From NCBI RefSeq assembly GCF_016908015.1, contig NZ_JAFBDB010000001.1, forward strand, positions 310,001-374,000: a stretch of 64,000 nucleotides of DNA, read 5' to 3'. The translations under genes and the position numbers were made by a program. Origin of the DNA: Clostridium pascui (GTDB taxonomy: Bacteria > Bacillota > Clostridia > Clostridiales > Clostridiaceae). Under the pieces are notes generated by a model. That model searched no databases, had not been told where the DNA came from, and worked only from the letters and a program-made list of their open reading frames with translations. Of the stretch, positions 1 through 8,695 are shown one piece after another (position 1 is the stretch's first letter; every line of letters starts with the position of its first letter).

Positions 1-1
1 A

Positions 2-1663
2 GTTAAGGGAATTGCAGCAGCTTATTTAAATTTGGACACAATAAAAAAGGGATTTAATTTGGCTATAGCAGGAGCTGCTAGATTTGAACAGCAAATTATA
101 ACTCTTAGCGGCATGTTAGGTAATAAAGAGGTTGGTAGAGCTTATTTTGGGGAACTTAATAAATATGCAAATGAAAGTGCTTACGGAATAAAAGAATTTG
201 GTTCTATAACAAGGCAATTCATTCCGTTCACTAAAAATCCAGATAATTTAATGAAACTAAATAAAACTTCTGAACGATTAGCACTCTTAAATCCAGACCA
301 AGGCTTAGAAGGTGCAGGTTTTGCACTTAAAGAAGCAATGGGTGGAGATTTTACGTCACTTAAAGGTAGATTTGGCTTTGGAGATATGGATATAGGAATT
401 TTGCAAAGTGCTAAGAGTATGGGTGATCTTATAAATAAATTCAATATATTATTAAATAAAAAAGGAGCTACAGAGCAAGTTTTACAGGAATTTAACAAAT
501 CTTTTATAGCTCAACTTGATAATGTTAAATCCAATATTGGAACTTCATTTGCCCAAGCAGGTATTAATGCATTAGTGGTCTTAAAGCCAATTTTGGCAGA
601 AATAAATCAAGGCTTTAAAGATGGGAAGTACCAACCATTTTTTGACGGATTGTCTACAGGAATAACAGTTGTAGCTAATATTTTTGCCTGGGGATTTGGT
701 ATAATAAGGGATTCTATAGATACTACAATAGATTGCATAAATTCTATAGCAGATATATTTTATAACTTAGGGATAATTTTATTAGGGGTGCTTCCTATAA
801 TATTAGGCGTAGCAGCAGCTTGGGGAATTTATAATCTGATAGTATTTATAACTGGTACTTTGATACCAGCAGTGATGGGATTAATGGCTGGATTCTCTTT
901 TATAACACTTCAATTAGGGGCTGCTCTATCATTAGCAATTATAAAACAAAGATTATTCCATTTTGTTATGTCTTTGAATCCTATTGGCCTAGTAATCGGG
1001 TTAATAGTAGGTTTAATATCTGCTATGTTAGCATTTGGAGCAATTACAAATGGTATTAGAGAAACTTTCGCAGGTGCTTTCGGTTATATAGTTGATATAG
1101 CACAATGGGCTATAAATTCAATAGTAGGAATCTTAAATGGAGCGATAAAAGGAATAAATAAAGTATCAGGATTTTTTGGGGATCTATTAGGCATTGATGC
1201 AAAGAAAATTCAAGAAATAGAGTACAAAGCAGACTTTAGTAAATTTAAAGAATCAGGACAGGACTTTATCAAAAATGCTACATTAGATGATGTAAAAGCA
1301 AAATTTGGATTAGATAAAATAGGTCAGGAAGCTAATCAATTTAAAATCCCTAATACGCCTGATATGACATCATGGAATAAAGTTCAAGATCCTGGGCAAT
1401 TGCCATTAGGTGGACTAGATAATGGCTCCCAAAAACATCTTGAAAATATAAGTGATAAAATTGATGTATCAAATGAACATTTAGAAATGCTAAGAGACCT
1501 TGCAGAAGCACAAAGTATTCAAAATTTTGTTAGTTTAACTCCTACAGTGCAAGTTACTACAGGGGATATTAAAGAAGAGGCCGACATAAATAAAATAATA
1601 GCTAAAATTGAGACTTATATGGAAACTGAATTAGCCAACAGTGCAGAGGGGGTATATGCTTAA
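2..1663 (+). CDS. Phage tail tape-measure protein, C-terminal part (5' end outside window)
   Basis: The frame is open without a stop right to the left edge, so the TTG at 32 is not the true start and the gene begins before the window. The N-terminal part seen here (SGMLGNKEVG, then the LNPDQGLEGAGFALKEA region) resembles the conserved region of tape-measure proteins. Several hydrophobic segments lie mid-protein (about residues 205-360), and a polar, helical tail follows. Tape-measure proteins set tail length and help eject DNA through the host membrane. The position directly upstream of LysM and XkdQ-like genes is the usual one. The stop overlaps the next start by one base. The family is well supported; the full length is unknown. 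Confidence 0.88.
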   Translation, partial: VKGIAAAYLNLDTIKKGFNLAIAGAARFEQQIITLSGMLGNKEVGRAYFGELNKYANESAYGIKEFGSITRQFIPFTKNPDNLMKLNKTSERLALLNPDQGLEGAGFALKEAMGGDFTSLKGRFGFGDMDIGILQSAKSMGDLINKFNILLNKKGATEQVLQEFNKSFIAQLDNVKSNIGTSFAQAGINALVVLKPILAEINQGFKDGKYQPFFDGLSTGITVVANIFAWGFGIIRDSIDTTIDCINSIADIFYNLGIILLGVLPIILGVAAAWGIYNLIVFITGTLIPAVMGLMAGFSFITLQLGAALSLAIIKQRLFHFVMSLNPIGLVIGLIVGLISAMLAFGAITNGIRETFAGAFGYIVDIAQWAINSIVGILNGAIKGINKVSGFFGDLLGIDAKKIQEIEYKADFSKFKESGQDFIKNATLDDVKAKFGLDKIGQEANQFKIPNTPDMTSWNKVQDPGQLPLGGLDNGSQKHLENISDKIDVSNEHLEMLRDLAEAQSIQNFVSLTPTVQVTTGDIKEEADINKIIAKIETYMETELANSAEGVYA

Positions 1664-2328
1664 TGTATAAGATGTATTTAGGTATTGGGCTAGGAGAAGA
1701 AGGATTTATTTTGCCAATACTCCCTGAAAAGATAGAATTTAATGAAAGTGGAAATAATAAGACTTATGACATTATAAACTTAGGTGAAGTTAACTCAATA
1801 AATTTACCTAAGTTAACCGAAATAAGCTTTGAAAGTTTTTTTCCTAAATATAGAGCACCTTATGTAGGCTCAAAACAATTATTTGAACCAAGTTTTTATA
1901 TTTCTAAAATTAGGGAGTGGAGAGAACAGAACCTCAAAATAAGATTAATATTTATTGGAAGTCCACTTAAAGTTAATGATTTATTTACCATAGAAGATTT
2001 TAAATTTTATGAGCAAGCAGGAGAAGTTGGAGATGTTTATTATTCTATAGATCTTAAGAGATACAGACCTCATTTTGCGAAAAAAGTGATTATAGTATCC
2101 AATGATAAAACTAATATAGTTAAGAAGACTATAGGATCAAGAACAGTTGAAAAAGCAAAGTCTAAAACACATACAGTTATTAATGGGGATACTCTTTTTC
2201 ATATAGCTAAAAAGTATTTAGGAGATGGTTCTAGATGGAAAGAAATATACAACTTGAATAAGGATAAATTAAAGAATTCGGAACCAATTCATCCTATCTA
2301 TCCTGGACAAATTTTAAAACTACCATAG
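1663..2328 (+). CDS. LysM-containing phage tail/baseplate protein, XkdP-like
   Basis: This 221-residue protein has an N-terminal beta-rich tail domain and a C-terminal LysM domain (about residues 168-221) starting HTVINGDTLFHIAKKYLGDG and ending YPGQILKLP. LysM binds peptidoglycan glycan chains. In PBSX-type phages this protein sits between the tape measure and the baseplate hub and is thought to help the tail engage the wall. Its ATG overlaps the tape-measure stop (TAATG), so the two are probably translationally coupled. Role is inferred from synteny plus the visible LysM. Confidence 0.88.
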   Translation: MYKMYLGIGLGEEGFILPILPEKIEFNESGNNKTYDIINLGEVNSINLPKLTEISFESFFPKYRAPYVGSKQLFEPSFYISKIREWREQNLKIRLIFIGSPLKVNDLFTIEDFKFYEQAGEVGDVYYSIDLKRYRPHFAKKVIIVSNDKTNIVKKTIGSRTVEKAKSKTHTVINGDTLFHIAKKYLGDGSRWKEIYNLNKDKLKNSEPIHPIYPGQILKLP

Positions 2329-2340
2329 GTTGGTGATCAA

Positions 2341-3315
2341 ATGAAGATAGAGTTACTTTTAGACAATAAAAATGGGAATATATTCGATATTAGTGAGTTA
2401 ATTACTGACATTACATGGAAAACTAAGAGAAAAGGTAAACCTTCAAGTTTGGACTTTGAATTATTAAAGGATAGTGAAGTAAGTATTAATAATGGTGATG
2501 TTATAAGTTTTAAGGTAGATAATAACCCTGTTTTTTATGGTTATATATTTGAAAACGAAGGCAGTGGAAGTCCAGATATTAAAGTTACAGCATATGATCA
2601 AATGAGATATTTATTATTTAATGATACCTATTCATTCACAAATAAAAAAGCTAGCCAAATAATAGAACAAATTGCTAAAGATATTGGGTTAAGTATAGGG
2701 ACTATAGAGGATACTGGATATGGAATACCAAGTTTATTACAAGATGATAAAAAGCTTTTAGATATAATATATGCTTCTTTAGAAAAAACTTTATTAAGTA
2801 CTGGAAAGACTTATACATTATATGATGATTATGGCTACTTAAATCTTAAAAATATAAATAATATGAGGCAATCTTTAGTAGTAAGTGAAGGTAGTAATCT
2901 TGGAGATTATGATTGGAAAAATTCTATTGACAGTGATACTTATAATAGAGTTAAGATTGTTAAAGATAATAAAGAAACAAAAGGAAGAGATGTATACATT
3001 TTGGAAGATAGTAATTCTATTTCAAAATGGGGAAGATTACAATACTTTAAAAAAGTTGATGACAACATGAATAAGGCACAAATTCAGGAACTCGTAAATG
3101 CAACCCTTAAACTGAAAAATAAAGAAACTAAGACATTAAAACTAAAAGATGTAGTTAGTATAGATATTGCTGAAGATATAAAGCTGAGGGCAGGAGCTGG
3201 AGTATATGTTAGTATAACGGAAAAAAAGATTAGTCAATATTATCTTATCGAAGAAGCTACACATAAATTTGAAAAAGGAAATCTTATAATGGATTTTGAA
3301 TTAAAGGTGGTGTAA
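2341..3315 (+). CDS. Phage baseplate hub protein, XkdQ-like
   Basis: This is a 324-residue protein of the XkdQ/YqbQ hub family, related to gpD late-control folds. It is recognised by its place between the LysM protein and an XkdR-like gene, by its length (family about 325), and by its beta-rich sequence with the conserved central stretch KASQIIEQIAKDIGLSIG. A GGTGATCAA sequence precedes the ATG. It is predicted to form the central hub at the tail tip. No catalytic residues are evident. Confidence 0.8.
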   Translation: MKIELLLDNKNGNIFDISELITDITWKTKRKGKPSSLDFELLKDSEVSINNGDVISFKVDNNPVFYGYIFENEGSGSPDIKVTAYDQMRYLLFNDTYSFTNKKASQIIEQIAKDIGLSIGTIEDTGYGIPSLLQDDKKLLDIIYASLEKTLLSTGKTYTLYDDYGYLNLKNINNMRQSLVVSEGSNLGDYDWKNSIDSDTYNRVKIVKDNKETKGRDVYILEDSNSISKWGRLQYFKKVDDNMNKAQIQELVNATLKLKNKETKTLKLKDVVSIDIAEDIKLRAGAGVYVSITEKKISQYYLIEEATHKFEKGNLIMDFELKVV

Positions 3316-3317
3316 AT

Positions 3318-3650
3318 ATGGGAATTATAGATACTATAAAAAGGGCTAGTATTGGCGCAGTGGATGCTAGTAATCCTGTAAGCATCGACTTTGGCGAAGT
3401 AATAAGTGTTGATGATTTTAAAGTAAAAATAGACCAAAAGCAAATATTATCCAAGGAATTTTTTGTTATTCCTGAACATTTAACTAGATATGAAGTAGAT
3501 TTAACTGATAATAATATGTATATTAATGAGAATACTGAATCCAGTTTGAGCACACTAGTAATTAGAGAAGGTCTACAAAAAGGAGACAAGGTATTACTTT
3601 TAAGAGTGCAGGGAGGACAACAATATATTATTCTAGATAAGGTGGTGTAA
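3318..3650 (+). CDS. DUF2577 phage protein, XkdR-like
   Basis: This 110-residue protein matches the XkdR/DUF2577 pattern: a short N-terminal helix, a central stretch about binding and depositing (FFVIPEHLTRYEVDL), and a C-terminal strand ending in an RVQGGQQYIILDKV motif. It is a baseplate component in contractile-tailed prophages. The start follows the previous stop by two bases, with a GGTGGTG ribosome site inside the upstream gene. The call rests on sequence pattern and order (XkdQ-R-S-T). Confidence 0.78.
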   Translation: MGIIDTIKRASIGAVDASNPVSIDFGEVISVDDFKVKIDQKQILSKEFFVIPEHLTRYEVDLTDNNMYINENTESSLSTLVIREGLQKGDKVLLLRVQGGQQYIILDKVV

Positions 3651-3653
3651 ACT

Positions 3654-4070
3654 ATGAGTGAGATTAGTATATTGCCACAAGGAGCAATCGTACAAAATGA
3701 CTTAGAAATGGAAGAGATATTTATACAACCTAGTAAAACTTATAAGGTAGATTTTATAAAAGGCAGAGTAGTTGGACTTTGCGATGAACTTGAAGCACTT
3801 AAGCAGACCGTATTTCTAATTTTAAATACGGAGAGATATGAGTATCTAATATATTCTACAGATTATGGAAGCGAACTTAAGAGCTTGATAGGCCAAGAAA
3901 GAGATATAAGTGAATCAGAGTATAAGAGAAGAATACAAGAAGCTTTGATGCAGGATGATAGAATAGACAGTGTAGATAATTTTATATTTAATTATGATAA
4001 AGACAGTGTTCTAATTCAGTTCACGGTCTTTTCTATTTACAGTGAATTTCAGGTGGAAAGGGAGGTGTGA
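3654..4070 (+). CDS. DUF2634 phage protein, XkdS-like
   Basis: A 138-residue protein of the XkdS family (gp25-like baseplate wedge). It has the typical YLIYSTDYGSEL segment near residues 62-73 and the RIQEALMQDDRI helix that follows. In phage T4 the gp25 relative nucleates sheath assembly on the baseplate. It lies in the standard place before the baseplate J gene, whose start overlaps its stop region. Start ATG at 3654 is preceded by GGTGGTG. Confidence 0.8.
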   Translation: MSEISILPQGAIVQNDLEMEEIFIQPSKTYKVDFIKGRVVGLCDELEALKQTVFLILNTERYEYLIYSTDYGSELKSLIGQERDISESEYKRRIQEALMQDDRIDSVDNFIFNYDKDSVLIQFTVFSIYSEFQVEREV

Positions 4071-4072
4071 CT

Positions 4073-5140
4073 TTGTTTGAGGAACTTAACTCAGAAGAGA
4101 TAATATTTAAAAGAATGATGGATAGAGTACCTGATACTCTTGATAAAAGAGAAGGAAGCATAATATATAATGCTATAGCTCCAACAGCTCAGGAATTGGC
4201 CTTTGCTTATTCTAATTTAGATATATTTTTAAGTTATGCTTTTCCAGACAAGAATACTCCAATTGAGTATTTACAGAAGAGAACATCAGAAGAAGGAATA
4301 TTTATAAAAGAAGCCACTCAAGCTGTTAAAAAAGGAATGTTTTATGATAATAACAATAATCCTATGGATATTCCAATAGGGAGTAGATTTTCTATTGACA
4401 GTGTAAATTATGAGGCCATTGAAAAGATAGATGTTGGAGTATATAAGATGAAGTGTGAGCAGTTTGGAGATATAGGAAACGATCCACTAGGAAGATTAAT
4501 ACCTATAGAGTATATAGAAAATTTAGCCACAGCAGAAATTGGTGAAATAATAATTGAAGGGTTAGATACCGAGTCTAGTGAAGAACTATATAATAGGTAC
4601 TTAGAAAAAATACAAAAGCCTATTACATCAGGGAATATCTATCACTATAGAAAATGGGCCAAAGATATTGTTGAAGTTGGTGATGCAAAGGTATTTCCAC
4701 TTTGGAATGGCAACGGTACTGTTAAAGTAGTAATAGTGGATAGAAATAAAAATCCTGCAAGTAGTGAGATAGTTAAAAAAGTTCAAGATTATATAGATAT
4801 TAATTTAGACGGATCAGGAGAAGGAGAAGCACCTATTGGAGCTACATGTACTGTTACAAGTGCTACAGGCAAATCAATAAATGTGAGTGCTAAAGTTGCA
4901 TTAACAAATGGAGTTAATATAGCACAAGCACAGCAATTATTTATGGAGAACTTAAATAAATATTTTAAAGATATAACTTTTAGCTCAAATTATATAAGTT
5001 ATGCCAAGATAGGAGATGTTCTTTTTAATACTCCTGGAGTTTTAGATTATAACAATTTAGAGGTAAATGGAGTTATAGCCAATGTAGGATTAACAGATGA
5101 AGAAATACCAGTACTAGGTAGCATAGAGTTGGGGGTGTAG
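4073..5140 (+). CDS. Baseplate J-like protein, XkdT-like
   Basis: This is a 355-residue baseplate J/gp47 family protein. Visible signatures are the N-terminal region (RVPDTLDKREGSIIYNAIAP), a central IEGLDTESSEELYNRYLEKI helix and the conserved YHYRKWAKDIVEVGDAKVFP segment. It forms the wedge linking hub and fibres in contractile tails. I use TTG at 4073 because it lies six bases after GGAGGT; the GTG at 4067 overlaps that ribosome site. The family call is secure; the start is an inference. Confidence 0.88.
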   Translation: MFEELNSEEIIFKRMMDRVPDTLDKREGSIIYNAIAPTAQELAFAYSNLDIFLSYAFPDKNTPIEYLQKRTSEEGIFIKEATQAVKKGMFYDNNNNPMDIPIGSRFSIDSVNYEAIEKIDVGVYKMKCEQFGDIGNDPLGRLIPIEYIENLATAEIGEIIIEGLDTESSEELYNRYLEKIQKPITSGNIYHYRKWAKDIVEVGDAKVFPLWNGNGTVKVVIVDRNKNPASSEIVKKVQDYIDINLDGSGEGEAPIGATCTVTSATGKSINVSAKVALTNGVNIAQAQQLFMENLNKYFKDITFSSNYISYAKIGDVLFNTPGVLDYNNLEVNGVIANVGLTDEEIPVLGSIELGV

Positions 5141-5143
5141 TAA

Positions 5144-5563
5144 TTGTACCCAAGTGAAGTAGATAAATTTATAGAAAAGTTAAATAAAGTTGATGGTAAC
5201 ACTTATGTTCTTGAAGAAGAAGTAACGCTAACTAATGGAGTATATGAAGGTGAACTTAAGCATGATAACGTGAGCAATACAAGCGTAAGAGTTTATACAG
5301 GTCCTAAATTAAGTGGTGATAAAATAGGAAATTTTATTTTATCAACGCCTAGTTTAATGCCATGGAAAAGAATTATCAAGATATTTTCAAATGCAGAAAA
5401 AGTATATATATCTTATGAAACTCCAGGAGATACAGTAGAAGCTGAGGATATTAATAAACTTCAGGAATGTATTGTTGCTATTGAAACTGAATTAAATAGA
5501 CATGAAGAAGATTTAAGCGTTCATCTTAGAAATTATTCTATAGATGGAGGCAGTTTTGTATAA
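5144..5563 (+). CDS. Phage tail protein of unknown function ending in IDGGSFV
   Basis: This 139-residue protein sits between baseplate J and the first tail-fibre gene. I do not recognise a named domain. It has a beta-rich first half and a helix (AEDINKLQECIVAIETELNRHEEDL) before a C-terminal YSIDGGSFV. The same IDGGSF ending closes the next protein, suggesting a shared assembly or docking tag. Start is TTG at 5144, four bases after the previous stop. It is probably a baseplate or fibre-connecting protein. Confidence 0.7.
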   Translation: MYPSEVDKFIEKLNKVDGNTYVLEEEVTLTNGVYEGELKHDNVSNTSVRVYTGPKLSGDKIGNFILSTPSLMPWKRIIKIFSNAEKVYISYETPGDTVEAEDINKLQECIVAIETELNRHEEDLSVHLRNYSIDGGSFV

Positions 5564-5576
5564 AGGAGGCTGAAGC

Positions 5577-6593
5577 ATGCCGCAAACAATACAGATTAGA
5601 AGAGGTACTAAGGCTCAATTAGATAGTAGAGGAGCTTTATTAAGTGGAGAATATGGTTTTTGTACTGATACCAAAGAGGTTTTTATAGGTACAGGGACAG
5701 AAAATATTTTAGTTGGAAGAGCATTAAAAGGTGATTATATTAGCAGGCCTAATGCCGCAGTTGAAGGTAGATTTTACTTTGTCAGCTCTGGAACTAATTT
5801 AGGCTATTTATATTATGATGATGGATCTATATGGCACAGAATTAATGCGCAAAAATTGACAGATTTAACTGGAACTATTGACGATATAGCAGATGGCAGT
5901 ACCTTTGCAAAGGTCAAAAAGGCAGATATAACTAATGGACAAGTAAATAAGGTATCTGATGGTACTAATACTGTAACTGCTAGTGAGGCAAGAACGCATA
6001 TAAATGATGCAAGTAAGCATAGAGTAATAAATGATAGCAGTGTTACAAATACAAATTTATGGTCTGCACAGAAGATACAAAATGAAATAGAGCTAGCTAG
6101 AAGAGGAATTGAGTATCAAGACAGTGTAAAAGATAAAGATTTGACAACTCCTCCTGCATCACCAGCTGCGAAAGACAGATATATAGTCAAGGCTACTGCA
6201 GCTGGGGCATGGGTAGGAAAGGAAAATAGTGTAGCTGAATGGAATAGCTCAGCATGGGAATTTTATGCGCCAGAAGTAGGAACAACTGTATATGTTGATG
6301 ATGAAAAGAAACAGTATTCTTGGAATGGAACATCCTGGGCAATTAGTGGAGGAGCATTACAAACTGTCACTGCAGGAAATGGATTAATAGGTGGAGGACA
6401 AGCCGATACAGTAACAATAAATGTAGGTGCTGGCAATGGAATAGTAGCATCTACAGATACAGTAAGTGCTAAGGCCGGAAATGGAATTACCGTAGATGCT
6501 ACAGGGATAAATACCAATGTTGATGCAAGTACTATAATAATAAATGCATCTAATAAATTACAAGTATCGCTAATTGATGGAGGTAGTTTTTAA
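5577..6593 (+). CDS. Tail fibre protein with Mtd-like N-terminal domain
   Basis: The N-terminus (IQIRRGTKAQLDSRGALLSG, then GEYGFCTDTKEVFIGTG) is the motif found at the start of major-tropism-determinant-like tail proteins, where it forms a small beta domain for trimer attachment. The rest (338 residues in all) is low-complexity and rich in G, N, T and D, with GAGNGIVASTD and AKAGNGITVDATG repeats typical of fibrous beta structures. It ends in LIDGGSF. It is predicted to contact the host surface. AAAGGAGG precedes the ATG. Confidence 0.8.
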   Translation: MPQTIQIRRGTKAQLDSRGALLSGEYGFCTDTKEVFIGTGTENILVGRALKGDYISRPNAAVEGRFYFVSSGTNLGYLYYDDGSIWHRINAQKLTDLTGTIDDIADGSTFAKVKKADITNGQVNKVSDGTNTVTASEARTHINDASKHRVINDSSVTNTNLWSAQKIQNEIELARRGIEYQDSVKDKDLTTPPASPAAKDRYIVKATAAGAWVGKENSVAEWNSSAWEFYAPEVGTTVYVDDEKKQYSWNGTSWAISGGALQTVTAGNGLIGGGQADTVTINVGAGNGIVASTDTVSAKAGNGITVDATGINTNVDASTIIINASNKLQVSLIDGGSF

Positions 6594-6611
6594 TTAAAGG
6601 AGGTGTAAAAT

Positions 6612-7244
6612 GTGGCCAAAATAAGGATTAGAAGAGGGATAGAAAGCAAGCTGCCATTGCTAGATGAGGGTGAATTTGGATTTACTACCGATACTAAAAA
6701 ATTATATATAGGTACATCTAGTGGAAACCAACTATTGATAAATACCTCAGATGTTAGTGGAGATATGTTTAAAGGAATATATGATACTAATAATGATGGA
6801 AAAGTCGATTGGGCGGAAAAAGTAGATTGGAGTGGGATTCAAAATAAACCTTCTACTTATCCCCCATCTACACATGACCATAATACTGTATATATCCAAA
6901 AGAGTTTATCATCCGTTTCTGATTTTAATAATGCTTTAACCGAGGGTGAAATGTCGATAGGTTCATCAACCTCCTTAGCTAATGCGCCGTACACTGGATC
7001 AATATATGGAAAGTTAAGGATATATGTAAATGACGGTGGAACACATAATAATTTGTCTAACTGGATATGGCAATATTTTGATGATACGAGCGGTAAACAA
7101 TATTTTAGAAACAAGACTAACAGTAGTGCTTGGAGTGCATGGGTTAGGTTAGATGCTAGTGCTTTCGCTAGCGCATCACATAACCATGATACTTCCTATT
7201 TAACAAAAGGCGGAGTTACATGGAATAATCTAAAGGGGGTGTAG
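6612..7244 (+). CDS. Tail fibre protein with Mtd-like N-terminus and knob-like region
   Basis: A second protein (210 residues) with the IRIRRGIESKLPLLDEGEFG N-terminal domain, so this element carries two related fibres in tandem. Residues about 95-180 (LSSVSDFNNALTEGEMSIGS, then SNWIWQYFDDTSGKQYFRN, then SAWVRLD) look like the knob-type repeats in pyocin and phage fibres that bind carbohydrate. The start is GTG at 6612, six bases after AAAGGAGGTG; an overlapping ATG at 6610 is out of frame and stops at once. Confidence 0.78.
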   Translation: MAKIRIRRGIESKLPLLDEGEFGFTTDTKKLYIGTSSGNQLLINTSDVSGDMFKGIYDTNNDGKVDWAEKVDWSGIQNKPSTYPPSTHDHNTVYIQKSLSSVSDFNNALTEGEMSIGSSTSLANAPYTGSIYGKLRIYVNDGGTHNNLSNWIWQYFDDTSGKQYFRNKTNSSAWSAWVRLDASAFASASHNHDTSYLTKGGVTWNNLKGV

Positions 7245-7247
7245 GTT

Positions 7248-7859
7248 TTGTATGGTGTTATGGAATATGGAGCTGTTAAATATGCTCAGGAACAAACAGT
7301 AACAGAAGATGAATCAAATATATATAAACCAGATTTATTATCATATATAACCCCTGTATTGAGAGATATTGAGGAATTTAAGGTTATAAACAATATTATA
7401 AGTAATGAGTTATCACTATTAAGCTGTAATATAAGAGATATATTCAAACAATGTTTTATAGATACTGCAACATGGGGACTTACATTTTGGGAAAATCAAT
7501 ATGGTATTTTAATAGACCTAAGTAAGAGCTATGAAGAAAGAAGAGAGATAATAAAAGCTAAAAAAAGAGGACAAGGAACAGTAAATGGAAAATTGTTAAA
7601 ATCAACGGCAGAGGCTTTCAGTGGTGGAGAGGTACAAATAATTAATCACCCTGAAAGCTATTATTTTATAGTTAAATTTATAGGAATCAAAGGCATCCCT
7701 AGAAACATTGCTTCATTTAAAGATATGTTAGATACTATAAAACCAGCTCACTTAGCATATGAGTTTCAGTATACTTACACATGGTGGGATAAACTTAATG
7801 AACTCACTTGGAATAGCGCAAAATTTAGAACCTGGAATGACTTAAAAGTTTTTGAATAA
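7248..7859 (+). CDS. YmfQ-like (DUF2313) phage tail protein
   Basis: A 203-residue protein of the YmfQ/XkdU-like family that normally follows baseplate J. The pattern includes SYITPVLRDIEEFKVINNII, the WGLTFWENQYGI segment and the REIIKAKKRGQGTVNGKLLK stretch. A tryptophan-rich tail (WWDKLNELTWNSAKFRTWND) is common in clostridial prophage members. TTG at 7248 lies after GGGGGTG; an in-frame ATG at 7260 is a possible alternative. It is a structural baseplate component; the call rests on motif and order. Confidence 0.8.
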   Translation: MYGVMEYGAVKYAQEQTVTEDESNIYKPDLLSYITPVLRDIEEFKVINNIISNELSLLSCNIRDIFKQCFIDTATWGLTFWENQYGILIDLSKSYEERREIIKAKKRGQGTVNGKLLKSTAEAFSGGEVQIINHPESYYFIVKFIGIKGIPRNIASFKDMLDTIKPAHLAYEFQYTYTWWDKLNELTWNSAKFRTWNDLKVFE

Positions 7860-7873
7860 GGAGGGCGATATAA

Positions 7874-8695
7874 ATGCAAACCACAGTAAATTTAGGCCTA
7901 AAGAAGCCTGAGGGCACAGATATAGTAAATATTGACGATTTTAATTACAATGCAGACAAAATTGATGTAGAAATAAAAAGCTTAAAAGATAATAAAGTGG
8001 ATAAGGTAACAGGCAAAGGACTATCTACTAATGATTATACAACTGAAGAAAAAAATAAGCTTTCAGGTATAGCCTCGGGAGCACAGACAAATCAAAATGC
8101 TTTTAGCAATGTAAAAGTAGGAACGACTATATTAGCGGCTGATAATGCAACGGATACATTAGAGCTTGCAGCAGGAACTAATATAAGTATTACACCAGAT
8201 GCTACAAACGATAAAGTAATTATAAATAGTATTTATACCTATACTCATCCAAGCACTCATCCAGCCAGTATGATAACGCAGGATACATCTAACAGGTTTG
8301 TTAGTGATACAGAAAAGGCTAACTGGAATGGCAAGGCGAATGGAACACATACTCATACTAAGTCGCAAATTACTGATATGCCTACAAAATTAAGTGAATT
8401 TACTAAGGATATTAATTTTGATGAAAGGTATTATACAGAAACAGAAATCAATAATAAATTAACTTCTATGTATAAGGCAGCAAGCTCTACCTTTACAACA
8501 AGAGGTACAAGCCACATAGTAACAGATAGCTTCTGTACTACAGCTAGCTTAGTAACAGTAGTAATAACAGGAACAGTAGATCCACAAGGAGTATGGAAAG
8601 TAGAAAGCCAAGCTGGTAAATTTGTGATAACAAGCGACGCCTCAGAAGTTTCCAATATAACGTTCGATTATTATATACAGAAGGGAGCGGTATAA
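7874..8695 (+). CDS. Phage tail fibre protein
   Basis: This 273-residue protein begins with the MQTTVNLGLKKPEGTDIVNI stretch seen in many Firmicute prophage fibres. It then has DKVTGKGLSTNDYTTEEKNK, an element repeated in such fibres, and a central THTHTKSQITDMPTKLSEF segment. The C-terminal third is beta-rich and may be a head domain. It is predicted to be a receptor-contacting fibre or its stem. Its stop overlaps the next start (TAATG). Confidence 0.78.
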   Translation: MQTTVNLGLKKPEGTDIVNIDDFNYNADKIDVEIKSLKDNKVDKVTGKGLSTNDYTTEEKNKLSGIASGAQTNQNAFSNVKVGTTILAADNATDTLELAAGTNISITPDATNDKVIINSIYTYTHPSTHPASMITQDTSNRFVSDTEKANWNGKANGTHTHTKSQITDMPTKLSEFTKDINFDERYYTETEINNKLTSMYKAASSTFTTRGTSHIVTDSFCTTASLVTVVITGTVDPQGVWKVESQAGKFVITSDASEVSNITFDYYIQKGAV

